Positions 16,623 to 26,120 of a stretch of DNA of 64,000 nucleotides are shown piece by piece (positions within the stretch are counted from its first letter, which is position 1; each line of letters opens with the position of its first letter). The notes beneath the pieces are model-generated. The model did no database searches. It was not told where the DNA came from and worked only from the letters and a program-made list of their open reading frames with translations. The DNA is taken from positions 171,126 to 235,125 of the forward strand of contig CAWGBJ010000017.1 of NCBI GenBank assembly GCA_963820795.1, given 5' to 3'. Source of the DNA: Roseiarcus sp963820795. Its GTDB lineage: Bacteria > Pseudomonadota > Alphaproteobacteria > Rhizobiales > Beijerinckiaceae. The position numbers and the translations under genes are program-made.

Positions 16623-17840
16623 ATGCGATTTCGTGGAATTTTGTCGCTTGCGTTCCTGGCGGCTGCGGCGGGGGTTGGATACGGCGTCTACATGCCGGTA
16701 GCGGCGGACCGGTGGGCGCCCGCGTTCGGGCCGCTTGCGCATCAGTTGCATGGCAGGATCTGGAAGGCGCCGGTCCAGACCGCCGCATCCGCGCCGGGAC
16801 CTGCGGAGCAAGCCCAGGCCGGACCGGCGCCGATCACGGTCTCCGTCACCCCGGTGAATCGGGCCGATTTCCCGGTTGTCCTCAAGGGGCTGGGGCAGGT
16901 TCAGGCGTATAACACCGTGCTCGTTCGCGCCCGCGTCGACGGCCAGATCGTCAAGATTGGCTTCAACGAAGGCCAGATGGTCAAGCAGGGCGACCTTCTG
17001 GCGCAGATCGACCCGCGGCCGTTCCAGGCCGCCCTCGATCAGGCGACGGCGAAAAAGGCGCAGGACGAGGCCAATCTCGCCAACGCCAAGCTCGATCTCG
17101 CCCGGTATTCGACACTCGCCAAGCAGAACTTCGCCACCCAACAGCAGCTCGACACGCAAAATTCCCTGGTCAACCAGCTGACCGCGTCGATCGCGGCGGA
17201 CACGGCGGCGATCGATGCCGCAAGGGTCCAGCTGGACTACACGACGATCCGGGCGCCCATTTCGGGTCGGGTCGGTTTTCGCCTCATCGACGAGGGCAAT
17301 CTCGTCAATGCCGCACAGCAGACCGGCATCGTGACCATCGCACAGCTTCAGCCGATCACCGTGATTTTCACCGAGCCACAGGAATACGTCGAGCGCATCA
17401 ATCGGGAGCTCGCACAGGGACCGCTTCCAATCACCGTGCTCAATGCCGAGGGAAAAGAACTCGCGACCGGCAAGCTGACGATTAGCGACAACCAGGTCGA
17501 CGTCGCCACTGCCACCATACGCCTGAAGGCGGAGTTCGAAAACGGAGACGGCGCCCTTTGGCCGGGCCTCGCGGTCACCACCGCCCTGCAACTGGGCATC
17601 GACAAGAACGTCCTGGTCGTCCCGGCGGAGGCGGTTCAGCACGGACAAAGCGGGCTTTTCGTGTATGTTGTCGACGATAAGAATCGCGCCGCGGTCCGGC
17701 AGGTTAAAGTGTCGCAGCAAAATACAACGACCGCGGTCATCTCGGACGGCCTCAAGGAGGACGACCGGGTGGTCACGACGGGAGAGTTCCTGTTGCAGCC
17801 CGGCGCCCAAGTCGCCATTGACGCCGAACACGGAAGCTGA
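16623..17840 (+). CDS. RND efflux periplasmic adaptor subunit (MdtA-like)
   Basis: 405 residues with an N-terminal signal/anchor helix (GILSLAFLAAAAGVGYGVY). The family order is clear: N-terminal barrel strand, lipoyl half RARVDGQIVKIGFNEGQMV, an alpha-helical hairpin rich in Gln/Ala (ALDQATAKKAQDEANLANAK), the second lipoyl half TIRAPISGRVGFRL, and the membrane-proximal domain. It joins the RND pump to an outer-membrane factor. The pump gene starts one base after its stop. No outer-membrane factor gene is nearby. Confidence 0.92.
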   Translation: MRFRGILSLAFLAAAAGVGYGVYMPVAADRWAPAFGPLAHQLHGRIWKAPVQTAASAPGPAEQAQAGPAPITVSVTPVNRADFPVVLKGLGQVQAYNTVLVRARVDGQIVKIGFNEGQMVKQGDLLAQIDPRPFQAALDQATAKKAQDEANLANAKLDLARYSTLAKQNFATQQQLDTQNSLVNQLTASIAADTAAIDAARVQLDYTTIRAPISGRVGFRLIDEGNLVNAAQQTGIVTIAQLQPITVIFTEPQEYVERINRELAQGPLPITVLNAEGKELATGKLTISDNQVDVATATIRLKAEFENGDGALWPGLAVTTALQLGIDKNVLVVPAEAVQHGQSGLFVYVVDDKNRAAVRQVKVSQQNTTTAVISDGLKEDDRVVTTGEFLLQPGAQVAIDAEHGS

Positions 17841-20800
17841 GTGTCGATGTTCGGCGGCATTTCCGCTCCCTTCATCTACCGGCCGGTCGCCACCACCCTG
17901 GTGATGGTCGGCATCCTCCTGGTGGGTCTGGTCGCGTTTCCGTCGCTGCCGGTCGCGCCGCTGCCGCAGGTCGACTTTCCGACCATTTCCGTCTCGGCGT
18001 CGCTGCCCGGCGCCTCGCCGGAGACCATGGCCTCGTCGGTCGCCCAGCCGCTCGAGCGCCAGATCGCCCAGATCCCCGGCGTCACCCAGATGACGTCGAC
18101 GAGCTCGCTCGGCGCAACCGGCATCACCGTCCAGTTCGATCTCGACCGGAACATCGACGCTGCGGCGAACGACATTCAGGCGGCGATCAACGCCGCCGGG
18201 GGGCAATTGCCCAAGGATCTCCCCAGCCCACCGACCTATCGCAAGGTCAATCCCTCCGATACGCCGATCCTGATCCTGTCCGTGCGCTCTGACGTAACGC
18301 CGATCATTGAGGTCGACGATGCGGCGGAGAACATTCTCGCCCAGCGTATCAGTCAGGTCTCGGGCGTGTCGCTGGTCAGAGTCGGCGGCCAGCAGACCCC
18401 GGCGATCCGCATCCAGGTTGATCCGGCGAAGCTCGTGGAGAAGAACCTCCAGCTCGAGGATGTGCGGGCGCAGATCGGCATTGCGACCGTCGATAGCCCA
18501 AAAGGCTCTATCATGGGCCAAAAGCAATCGTTCACCATCTACGACAACGATCAGCTGACGACGGCGAAGCCGTGGAACGACGTGATCATCGCCTATCGCA
18601 ACGGGGCGCCGGTTCGAATCCGCGACATCGGCCAAGCGGTCATGGGGCCGACCGACGACACGCAGGCGGCCTGGAGCAATGGCAAGCGCAGCGTTTTTCT
18701 GGTCGTTTTCAAACAGCCGGGCGCCAACGTCATCAAGACCGTCAAAGCCATCAAGGGGATGCTAGGCGGACTCGAGGCGGCGATTCCGCCCTCGGTTCAC
18801 GTCAAGGTGCTGTCCGACCGCACCACCACGATTCGCGCTTCGGTCCGGGACGTGGAGCTGACGCTCATGATGACGGTCGCGCTCGTCGTGATGGTCATCT
18901 TCATCTTTCTGCGCAGCCTGTGGGCGACGATCATTCCGAGCGTGACGGTGCCGCTGGCTCTGCTCGGCGCCTGCGCGCTGATGTGGGTGGTGGGCTACAG
19001 CCTCGACAACCTGTCGCTGATGGCCTTCACCATCGCCGTCGGCTTCGTCGTCGACGACGCCATCGTGATGCTGGAGAACATCACCCGCCACATTGAGGGC
19101 GGAGAGAAGCCGTTCGAAGCCGCTCTCAAAGGCTCTGCGGAAATCGGATTCACCATCATCTCGATCTCGGTATCGCTTGTTGCGGTGCTGATACCTCTTC
19201 TGATGATGACGGGCATTATCGGCAGGCTGTTCCGCGAGTTCTCGGTGACGATCGCGATGACGATCGCCGTTTCGGCTTTCGTGTCGCTGACGCTGACGCC
19301 GATGATGGCGTCGCGTTTCCTGAAAAGCCACGACGAGGAGCGGCACGGGCGACTCTACAGGCTGAGCGAAAAAGGCTTCGTCGCGCTGGCGGCCGGCTAT
19401 GAGCGCGGCATCGATCTCGTGCTGCGTCACCGTTTCGCGACCTTGCTGACATTCATCGCCACAGTTATCGCGACCGGCTATCTTTTCGTCGTCATTCCAA
19501 AGGGCTTCTTTCCCCAACAGGACACCGGCATCGTGTTCGGCACCACGGAGGCGGGACAGGACGTCTCGTTCGCCGAGATGTACAAGCTCCAGGAACGAGC
19601 CGGCGCAGTCGTGCTGGCTGATCCGGCGGTCGACACTATGGCGATGGGGCTCGGCGCCGGCGTCGGCAATTCAGCCCAGAACAACGGGCGGATGTTCATC
19701 ACGCTCAAGCCGCAGGACGAGCGCGATGTCAACGTCTTTCAGGTCATCGCTCGGCTGCGGCCGAAACTCGCTGAGATCCAGGGCTTACGAGTCTATCTGC
19801 AGGCGGCGCAGGACGTCACCGTCGGCGCCCGCTTCGCCAAGACCCAGTTCCAATACACGCTGCAGGACGCCAATCTCGACGAGCTCAACGCCTGGGCGCC
19901 GAAGATCCTCGACAAGCTAAAAGCGCTGCCGGAACTGCGCGACGTCGCGACCGACCAGCAGAACGCCGGCACGACGCTGACGATCAGCATCGACCGCGAC
20001 ATGGCCTCGCGCTTAGGCATCCAGCCACAGCTTATCGACGACACGCTTTATGACGCCTTCGGCCAACGCCAGGTCACCCAGTACTTCACCCAGGTGAACA
20101 CTTATGAGGTGATCGAGGAGGTGCTGCCCCGGCTGCGAGCCGATCCTGCGACTCTGGATAAGCTGTATATCCGTTCTCCCATCACCGGGCAGATGGTGCC
20201 GGTGAGCGCCTTCGCCAAATGGACCACCAATCCGGTACAGCCGTTGTCGATCAGTCACCAGGGCCAGTTTCCGGCGATCACCATTAGCTTCAATCTCGCC
20301 CAGGATGTTGCGCTCGGCACGGCGACGGCGGCGGTGCAGAAGGCCGAGAGGGAACTGCAGCTGCCGCGCGGGCTCACCACCACCTTCCAGGGCAACGCTC
20401 AGGCGTTCCAGGACTCCCTGACCAGCGTGCCGCTCTTGATCCTGGCTGCGCTTATCTGTGTCTACCTGATCCTCGGCGTGCTGTACGAGAGCTTCATCCA
20501 TCCCTTGACGATTCTATCAACGCTGCCGTCAGCGGGTCTGGGGGCGCTCGCGACCCTGATGCTGTTCGGCTATGAATTTAGTCTCGTGGCGCTGATCGGC
20601 ACAATCCTCCTCATCGGCATTGTCAAGAAGAACGGGATCATGATGGTGGACTTCGCCATCGCCGCCGAGCGCGATGAGGGCCTCTCGACCGTCGAGGCTA
20701 TTCGCAAGGCCGCGCTTCTGCGCTTCCGGCCGATCATGATGACGACGATGGCGACGCTGCTCGGCGGCGTGCCGCTTATGCTGAGCCACGGCACCGGTTC

Positions 20801-21074
20801 CGAATTGCGCCAGCCGCTCGGCTACACAATGGTCGGCGGTCTGCTCGTCAGCCAGGCGCTGACCCTATTCACCACTCCGGTCATCTATCTCTACCTCGAC
20901 CGGGTCTCGCACTGGCTGAGCGGCGGCTCCCGCAAGCCGAAGCCGGCAAAAGCTGGGGCTGGGGCCGGGGCGCCGCCGGCGGCTGAGCCCGAGCTCCCGT
21001 TGGATATTGAGCCGGCAAAGAAGCCCGAGCGCGACCCCGAATGGGCGAACGAGCACGCCAAGGCGGCCGAGTGA
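17841..21074 (+). CDS. RND efflux transporter permease subunit (MdtB/MdtC/AcrB family)
   Basis: 1077 residues, the expected size for a hydrophobic-amphiphilic efflux RND pump. PFIYRPVATTLVMVGILLVG is the first helix, AQPLERQIAQIPGV lies in the porter domain, the TM4 proton-relay pair is in GFVVDDAIVML (about residues 405-406) and LIGIVKKNGIMMVDFAI is in the second half. The start is GTG 17841, or ATG 17847. It exports drugs or other compounds in exchange for protons. The C-terminal tail is Ala/Pro/Lys-rich. Confidence 0.93.
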   Translation: MSMFGGISAPFIYRPVATTLVMVGILLVGLVAFPSLPVAPLPQVDFPTISVSASLPGASPETMASSVAQPLERQIAQIPGVTQMTSTSSLGATGITVQFDLDRNIDAAANDIQAAINAAGGQLPKDLPSPPTYRKVNPSDTPILILSVRSDVTPIIEVDDAAENILAQRISQVSGVSLVRVGGQQTPAIRIQVDPAKLVEKNLQLEDVRAQIGIATVDSPKGSIMGQKQSFTIYDNDQLTTAKPWNDVIIAYRNGAPVRIRDIGQAVMGPTDDTQAAWSNGKRSVFLVVFKQPGANVIKTVKAIKGMLGGLEAAIPPSVHVKVLSDRTTTIRASVRDVELTLMMTVALVVMVIFIFLRSLWATIIPSVTVPLALLGACALMWVVGYSLDNLSLMAFTIAVGFVVDDAIVMLENITRHIEGGEKPFEAALKGSAEIGFTIISISVSLVAVLIPLLMMTGIIGRLFREFSVTIAMTIAVSAFVSLTLTPMMASRFLKSHDEERHGRLYRLSEKGFVALAAGYERGIDLVLRHRFATLLTFIATVIATGYLFVVIPKGFFPQQDTGIVFGTTEAGQDVSFAEMYKLQERAGAVVLADPAVDTMAMGLGAGVGNSAQNNGRMFITLKPQDERDVNVFQVIARLRPKLAEIQGLRVYLQAAQDVTVGARFAKTQFQYTLQDANLDELNAWAPKILDKLKALPELRDVATDQQNAGTTLTISIDRDMASRLGIQPQLIDDTLYDAFGQRQVTQYFTQVNTYEVIEEVLPRLRADPATLDKLYIRSPITGQMVPVSAFAKWTTNPVQPLSISHQGQFPAITISFNLAQDVALGTATAAVQKAERELQLPRGLTTTFQGNAQAFQDSLTSVPLLILAALICVYLILGVLYESFIHPLTILSTLPSAGLGALATLMLFGYEFSLVALIGTILLIGIVKKNGIMMVDFAIAAERDEGLSTVEAIRKAALLRFRPIMMTTMATLLGGVPLMLSHGTGSELRQPLGYTMVGGLLVSQALTLFTTPVIYLYLDRVSHWLSGGSRKPKPAKAGAGAGAPPAAEPELPLDIEPAKKPERDPEWANEHAKAAE

Positions 21075-21087
21075 CGCGCTCCGGCCC

Positions 21088-21876
21088 TCACTCGGTCGCC
21101 GCGCCCTCGCGGCGAGAAACGCCGCTTTCCCCACTGTACGCATAGTCGACTCGCGCCAGGGTCAGGCCGCAGGCCGGGGCGACTTGGCCACAGCGGCGAC
21201 GGTCGGCCGCCTCCAGCGCCGCCCTGAGGTCCGCCGCGCTCCACCGCCCCGAGCCGACGTCGACCAGCGAACCAACCATCGAGCGCACTTGGCGGTGGAG
21301 AAATGAAAGCGCCCCGACCTCGAAAAGGATCGTCTCGCCCTCGCGCCGGACGTCGAGCCGGTCCAGCGTGCGGATGGGCGACCTCGCCTGGCATTGCAGG
21401 TCGCGGAATGTGGTGAAGTCATGCCTGCCGATCAGCGCCCGGGCGGCTTCGTGCATGGCCTGGGCATCGAGCGGTGGCTTCACGCGCCAGGCGCGGCCGC
21501 GCTCCAAAGTCAGGGGGGCCCGCCGGTTGACGATGCGATAGCGATAGTGCCGGGCGGAGGCGCTGTGTCGGGCGTCGAAATCGTTCGCGGCGCGCTCGAC
21601 CTTGAGAACCGCGACCGGACGGGGAACGAGATGCGCGTTCAGCCCTTCGCCGAGCCGAAACGGATTCCAGTCGCGTTGAAGGTCGACGTGCGCGACCTGG
21701 CCCACCGCATGTACGCCCGCATCGGTGCGGCCGGCCCCGTGCACGCCGGCGCGCTCGCCGCCAAGGGCGAAAAGCGCGTCTTCCAGCACTTCCTGGACCG
21801 AGACGCCGTTCGTCTGCCGCTGCCAGCCGACAAACGGGCCGCCGTCGTATTCGAGAGTGAACTGATAGCGCGGCAT
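21088..21876 (-). CDS. truA: tRNA pseudouridine(38-40) synthase
   Basis: 262 residues starting at ATG 21876. The N-terminal strand RYQFTLEYDGGPFVGWQRQ, the catalytic Asp in GAGRTDAGVHA and the FLHRQVRSMVGSLVDVG segment define TruA. It makes pseudouridine at positions 38-40 of the tRNA anticodon arm. Its stop faces the RND pump stop 14 bases away, so the two are convergent. It is divergent from the M16 peptidase. Confidence 0.95.
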   Translation of the reverse strand: MPRYQFTLEYDGGPFVGWQRQTNGVSVQEVLEDALFALGGERAGVHGAGRTDAGVHAVGQVAHVDLQRDWNPFRLGEGLNAHLVPRPVAVLKVERAANDFDARHSASARHYRYRIVNRRAPLTLERGRAWRVKPPLDAQAMHEAARALIGRHDFTTFRDLQCQARSPIRTLDRLDVRREGETILFEVGALSFLHRQVRSMVGSLVDVGSGRWSAADLRAALEAADRRRCGQVAPACGLTLARVDYAYSGESGVSRREGAATE

Positions 21877-22071
21877 GCGGTCAGGGGGGCCTGCGGGGGG
21901 CGCAACCAAGGCGCTGGGAGACCCCGTTCTAGAGCGATCCAGAAACGTTTGGAACGGCGGCCCGGTCTGGCGTCCCGGCCGCAGGCGCCCTATATGTCGC
22001 GCAATCGTCATGACGGGGGCGAACTTTCCGCCGTCGGTGGCGAGTTTCTCCCTCTGGCTCCCGGATCGCCG

Positions 22072-23361
22072 ATGGCCTCTCACGTCGCAGCCCAGGTCGC
22101 GAATTTCACCCTCGCCAACGGGCTCGAGGTCGTGGTCATTCCCGACCATCGGGCGCCGGTGGTCACCCACATGATCTGGTACCGCAACGGCGCCGCCGAC
22201 GATCCGCCGGGCAAGTCGGGCATCGCCCACTTCCTCGAGCACCTGATGTTCAAGGGAACAAAGGCGCATCCTAAGGGCGAGTTTTCTGAATTCATTTCGG
22301 AGATCGGCGGCCAGGAGAACGCCTTCACCAGCTCCGACTTCACTGCCTATTTCCAGCAGGTCGCCCGGCAGCATTTGCGCGCCTGCATGGCCTTCGAGGC
22401 CGACCGCATGACCGGGCTCGTGCTGACCGACGAGGTGGTCGCGCCCGAACGGGACGTCGTCCTTGAGGAGCGCCGGATGCACGCCGACACCGATCCGGGC
22501 GCGCAGCTCGGCGAAGCGGTGCAGGCGACGCTCTTCACCCACCACCCCTATGGCGTCCCGATCATTGGCTGGGGCCACGAGATCGAGGGGCTGAAACGCG
22601 AGGACGCGCTAGCCTATTATCAGCGCTTCTATACGCCCGAGAACGCCATCGTCGTCGTCGCCGGCGACGCCGAACCCGACGAAGCGCTGGCCCTTGCCGA
22701 GGAGACTTACGGCAAGGTCAAGCCTCGTGGGGCCAAGCTCGAGCGCATCCGGCCGGTCGAGCCGCTGACCGTCGCGGACCGGCTGGTGACGGTCAAGGAC
22801 GAGAAGGTCGAGCAGCCGAACTGGCAGCGCCATTATCTCGCGCCCTCCTGCCGCACCGCCAAGCCCGGCGAGTGGGAAGCGCTCGAAGTCCTTGGCCATC
22901 TACTCGGCGGCGGCCAGACGAGCTTTCTTTACCGCCGGCTCGTCATGGAGGAGAAGCTCGCCGTGTCGGTCTGGGCCTTTTATCACGGAACCGCGCTCGA
23001 TCAGAGCCGGTTCATCGTCATGATCACGCCGGCGCCGGGCGTCACGCTCGAGACGCTCGACAAGGCGTTCGATCGGGCTTTGGCCGATTTCCTCAGGGAA
23101 GGGGTCGACGAGGCCGCGCTCGAACGCTCCAAAACCCGCCTGGTCGCCGATGCGACCTATGCCCGCGACAGTCAGTCCGATCTGGCGCGCTGGTACGGTT
23201 CCTCGCTCGCCGTCGGCCAATCGCTCAGCGAGGTCGAGGGGTGGCCCACGAAGATCGACGCGGTCGACGCGGAAGCCGTGATGGCGGCGGCGCGCCGCTG
23301 GCTCGAGCACAAGCCGGCGGTTACCGGACACCTCCTGCCGCTGGAGGAGGAAGCCGCCTGA
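22072..23361 (+). CDS. M16 family zinc metallopeptidase (catalytic partner)
   Basis: 429 residues from ATG 22072. The inverted zinc motif HFLEH (residues 53-57) is intact, followed by the ENAFTSSDFTAYFQ segment and a second M16 domain. Bacterial M16 proteins of this size pair with an inactive homologue, and the next gene is exactly that. An alternative in-frame ATG at 21994 adds 26 residues without a signal peptide. The N-terminus shows no clear signal, so cytoplasmic or periplasmic location is uncertain. Confidence 0.88.
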   Translation: MASHVAAQVANFTLANGLEVVVIPDHRAPVVTHMIWYRNGAADDPPGKSGIAHFLEHLMFKGTKAHPKGEFSEFISEIGGQENAFTSSDFTAYFQQVARQHLRACMAFEADRMTGLVLTDEVVAPERDVVLEERRMHADTDPGAQLGEAVQATLFTHHPYGVPIIGWGHEIEGLKREDALAYYQRFYTPENAIVVVAGDAEPDEALALAEETYGKVKPRGAKLERIRPVEPLTVADRLVTVKDEKVEQPNWQRHYLAPSCRTAKPGEWEALEVLGHLLGGGQTSFLYRRLVMEEKLAVSVWAFYHGTALDQSRFIVMITPAPGVTLETLDKAFDRALADFLREGVDEAALERSKTRLVADATYARDSQSDLARWYGSSLAVGQSLSEVEGWPTKIDAVDAEAVMAAARRWLEHKPAVTGHLLPLEEEAA

Positions 23362-23423
23362 GGGACTCGCTGCCGCGCCCCCTGGGCGCCAAGAGAAAAT
23401 CCTGAATTTGGGAAACGCCTGAC

Positions 23424-24707
23424 ATGCAGAAGCGCATCGCTGTTCCGCCCGCCGAGACCGCTGTCAGGGTCAAGACGGTCACGAGCCCGCGCGGCCTCAA
23501 GTTCTGGCTGGTCGAATCCCATGCGGTGCCCCTCGTTTCGCTCGAATTCGCCATGCGCGGCGGCGCTTCGCAGGATCCGGCAGACAAGGCCGGCCTCTCC
23601 GCGCTAATGACGTATCTGCTCGACGAAGGCGCCGGCGACCTCGATTCGCAGGCCTTCCAGCGCGCCCTCGACGAGAAGGCGATCGAGCTCTCGTTCAACA
23701 ACGACCGCGATTACCTCGGCGGCCGGATGCGAACGCTTGCCCGGAACCTCGACCGCGCGACCGGCCTCCTGCGCCTCGCCGTGAACGCGCCGCGTTTCGA
23801 CGAGGAGCCGTTCCTCAGGGTGCGCGAGCATGCCAACGCGCGGCTCCGCCACGAGGCCAACGAACCGAACGCGGTCGCGGCCAAGAGCTGGAAGGCGCAT
23901 GCCTTTCCCGGCCATCCTTACGGGCAGCCGTCCGATGGGTCGCTCGAGACGCTGGCGCGGATCGAGCGGGCCGATCTCCTCGCCGCGGCGAAGCGCGTGC
24001 TGGCGCGCGATCAGCTCGTCATCGCGGTCGTCGGCGCGATCGATGCGGCCGGCGCCGCTGACCTAGTCGACAGGGCGTTCGCCGACCTGGCGGCGAGGGG
24101 CGATCTCAAGCCCGTGCCCGAGGCGGGTTTCGGACCTCTGGGCAAGGTCGACGTCGTTAGGCTCGACATCCCGCAGTCGACGATCCGCTTCGGCCGCCCG
24201 GGTCTGAAGCGCGACGATCCGGATTTCATCGCCAGCGTCGTAGCCGCGCACGTTCTCGGCGGCTCCGGCAACATGACCTCTCGCCTCTTCCGCGAGGTCA
24301 GGGAGAAGCGCGGCCTCGCCTATACGGTGTTTGGCAATTTCCACGCCCTCGATCACGGCGGCTTCTACTACGGCGGCACGACGACCAAGAACGAGCGGGC
24401 GCGAGAATCGTTCGAAGTCGCCTCGGCCGAGATCCGCGACGTGGCGATGAAAGGCCTGAGCGAAGCGGAGCTGGAAAAGGGCAAAACCTTTCTCATCGGC
24501 TCCTATCCGCTGCGCTTCGACACCTCCGTCAAGATCGCCTCGCAGCTCGTCCATATCCAGCTCGAAGGCCGCAGCCCTGACTGGCTTGTCGAGCGCAACC
24601 AAAGGATTGCCGAAGTGACCGCAGAGAGCCTTAAGCGCGCCGCCGAGCGCGCCTTCGGCGACGGCTCCCTCTACACGACCGTGGTCGGCAAGCCCGAGGG
24701 GTTCTGA
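23424..24707 (+). CDS. M16 family peptidase, inactive partner subunit
   Basis: 427 residues of the same fold as the gene before it. The position of the zinc motif reads GLSALMTYLLDEGAG with no HxxEH, so it cannot bind zinc in the usual way. The C-terminal half keeps the substrate-binding signature LFREVREKRGLAYTVF, the Arg-Tyr pair contributed by the non-catalytic subunit in mitochondrial-processing-peptidase-like heterodimers. It lies 62 bases after its partner and is surely co-transcribed. Confidence 0.88.
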   Translation: MQKRIAVPPAETAVRVKTVTSPRGLKFWLVESHAVPLVSLEFAMRGGASQDPADKAGLSALMTYLLDEGAGDLDSQAFQRALDEKAIELSFNNDRDYLGGRMRTLARNLDRATGLLRLAVNAPRFDEEPFLRVREHANARLRHEANEPNAVAAKSWKAHAFPGHPYGQPSDGSLETLARIERADLLAAAKRVLARDQLVIAVVGAIDAAGAADLVDRAFADLAARGDLKPVPEAGFGPLGKVDVVRLDIPQSTIRFGRPGLKRDDPDFIASVVAAHVLGGSGNMTSRLFREVREKRGLAYTVFGNFHALDHGGFYYGGTTTKNERARESFEVASAEIRDVAMKGLSEAELEKGKTFLIGSYPLRFDTSVKIASQLVHIQLEGRSPDWLVERNQRIAEVTAESLKRAAERAFGDGSLYTTVVGKPEGF

Positions 24708-24908
24708 CCCACTTTTCCTTGCGGGTCTTGCGGGAGAAAGCGGCCCGAAGGCTAGTGAGTCGTCGCGCAATGCGCCCCCGCCTTGCGGCGCAGAGGCGTG
24801 CCGTTCCACTTTGCTGGTTTCGCCCAGGCAACCGGTGACCGGGGCAGTTGCTGGGCGGAAAGGAACAGTTGATGGAAACTTGATTCAAGCCGTGCATGTC
24901 ACCTGGCT

Positions 24909-25106
24909 CGATTTGGTTCGCTTGAACGCTTGACGCCGGATGAGTTGATCGGCGTGGTTCGCCAATTGATTGGCGAAGTCGAGCGGTTGCGGCGGCGTGC
25001 GAGACGGCAAACCAAGTTGAGGCGGGTCTGCGGGTGAGAACCAAACGCTGAAGGACGAGATCGCGCAGTTGAAGGGTTTGCCGCCGCGCCCGCCGCAAAA
25101 GTCCCG
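24909..25106 (+). pseudogene. Transposase N-terminal remnant (IS66-like type)
   Basis: In one frame the sequence reads LERLTPDELIGVVRQLIGEV and stops at 25036; in the next frame it continues ENQTLKDEIAQLKGLPPRPP. This is the leading coiled coil plus the GLPPRP turn found at the start of IS66-like transposases. A frameshift divides it and the rest of the element is missing, so it is a dead fragment. Confidence 0.55.
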
Positions 25107-25137
25107 TTTTTAGTAGGTTACGCCATAATTGAATTCT

Positions 25138-25216
25138 TCGGAAGGAAATTGAAGGGCGTTTGGAAGCCGCTGGAAACAAATCGAAGCTTTTGGAAGCTTC
25201 CTGAGAGAAATGGAAA
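25138..25216. repeat. Helically phased GAAG repeats
   Basis: GAAG or GAAA cores begin at 25141, 25151, 25163, 25173, 25183, 25193 and 25213, that is, at steps of 10 to 12 or twice that. A similar pattern is at 60785-60844. Confidence 0.5.
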
Positions 25217-25415
25217 GGACGCGCCACTGCGGCACTTCAAAGCCAGCCGCTGAGCCTCGGGTTGAATCGTTGCGTTGTGAGAATGTGACAATGCGACCTC
25301 CGGCGCTTCCGCTCCCGGACTCGACAAGGGCGCGGCAATGGCGCTAGCAATTGCGCCGTTAGGGCTTTGTTAACGAACGCTGCGGCGGCAGCCGCGAGGC
25401 GGGAGGGCTTCGGGC

Positions 25416-25979
25416 GTGAGGCGGCATGTGGCGGGCGCGATTGCGCCGCCAAGCGGATTTGCATGGAGCGCATTGGCGCTCCTTGGCGCGATGGCGCTCA
25501 GCGGCTGCGTCGAGACCGCCGGCGACGTGACGGCGAGCGCCGGCGTGCAGCAGTTCGTGCGGCGCCCTGACGCCAGCATGGCCGGCGCAACGATGGCGAT
25601 CATATCGGTCCAGGGCGCGCCGGCCGAACTCGCTGCTGAATTCGACCAGAGCCTCGACCAGGCCGCCGCGGCGCGTCAGATCGTGGTCGCGGCGCCGACC
25701 TCCGCGCGCTATCTGGTGCGGGGCTATCTCAGCGCTTCGCTGGTCCAGGACGGCGCGGCGATCGACGTCGTCTGGGATGTGTTCACCCCGGACAAACAGC
25801 GGGCGCAGCGCCTCAGCGACACGCTCGTGATCCGCGGTTCGGGCGACGACCCCTGGGCCATGGTCAATGCTGCGGCGGTCGACAGCATCGCCGCCCAATG
25901 CGCCGACGATCTTGCCGCCTATCTGTCGAACACGCCGGAAGCGGCTCCCGGCGGGTCGGCGATCAGCTACGCCGAGTGA
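25416..25979 (+). CDS. Putative lipoprotein, unknown function
   Basis: 187 residues from GTG 25416. A hydrophobic stretch (ALALLGAMALSGC) ends in the lipobox LSGC at about residues 28-31, so the mature protein should be lipidated. The remaining part (VRRPDASMAGATMAIISVQG, YLVRGYLSASL, DVVWDVFTPDKQR) looks like a small alpha/beta periplasmic domain. No characterised family was recognised. It stands between the transposase debris and prs, on the same strand as prs. Confidence 0.7.
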   Translation: MRRHVAGAIAPPSGFAWSALALLGAMALSGCVETAGDVTASAGVQQFVRRPDASMAGATMAIISVQGAPAELAAEFDQSLDQAAAARQIVVAAPTSARYLVRGYLSASLVQDGAAIDVVWDVFTPDKQRAQRLSDTLVIRGSGDDPWAMVNAAAVDSIAAQCADDLAAYLSNTPEAAPGGSAISYAE

Positions 25980-26120
25980 ACGATCCTTTTGCCTTCTGGA
26001 CAGGCGAGCAAGGCGAAGGGGCCGTAATCCAAACGTCATGTTGTTCGCGCGCCGACCGGCTGCTATGACCCGCCGCGTCCGCTCTATCGCAGCGCATGAG
26101 CGCGCCTTTGGAGAAGCGCC

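Larger units (their letters stand above)
24708..25415. other. Intergenic region with transposase debris and phased repeats
   Basis: About 700 bases with no intact gene. It holds a decayed transposase N-terminus (24909-25106) and a run of GAAG motifs spaced at about 10 bases (25138-25216). The promoter for the lipoprotein gene must lie near its end. Confidence 0.6.

Noticed and set aside
18605..18620. A GGTTCGAATCC-like tRNA T-arm
   Set aside because: It lies in the RND pump reading frame, and no acceptor stem or anticodon arm surrounds it.
16506..18635. A 709-codon open frame on the minus strand across the RND adaptor and pump genes
   Set aside because: It is a GC-rich antisense shadow of two well-supported genes, with an Asp/Arg/Gly-rich translation and no family motif.
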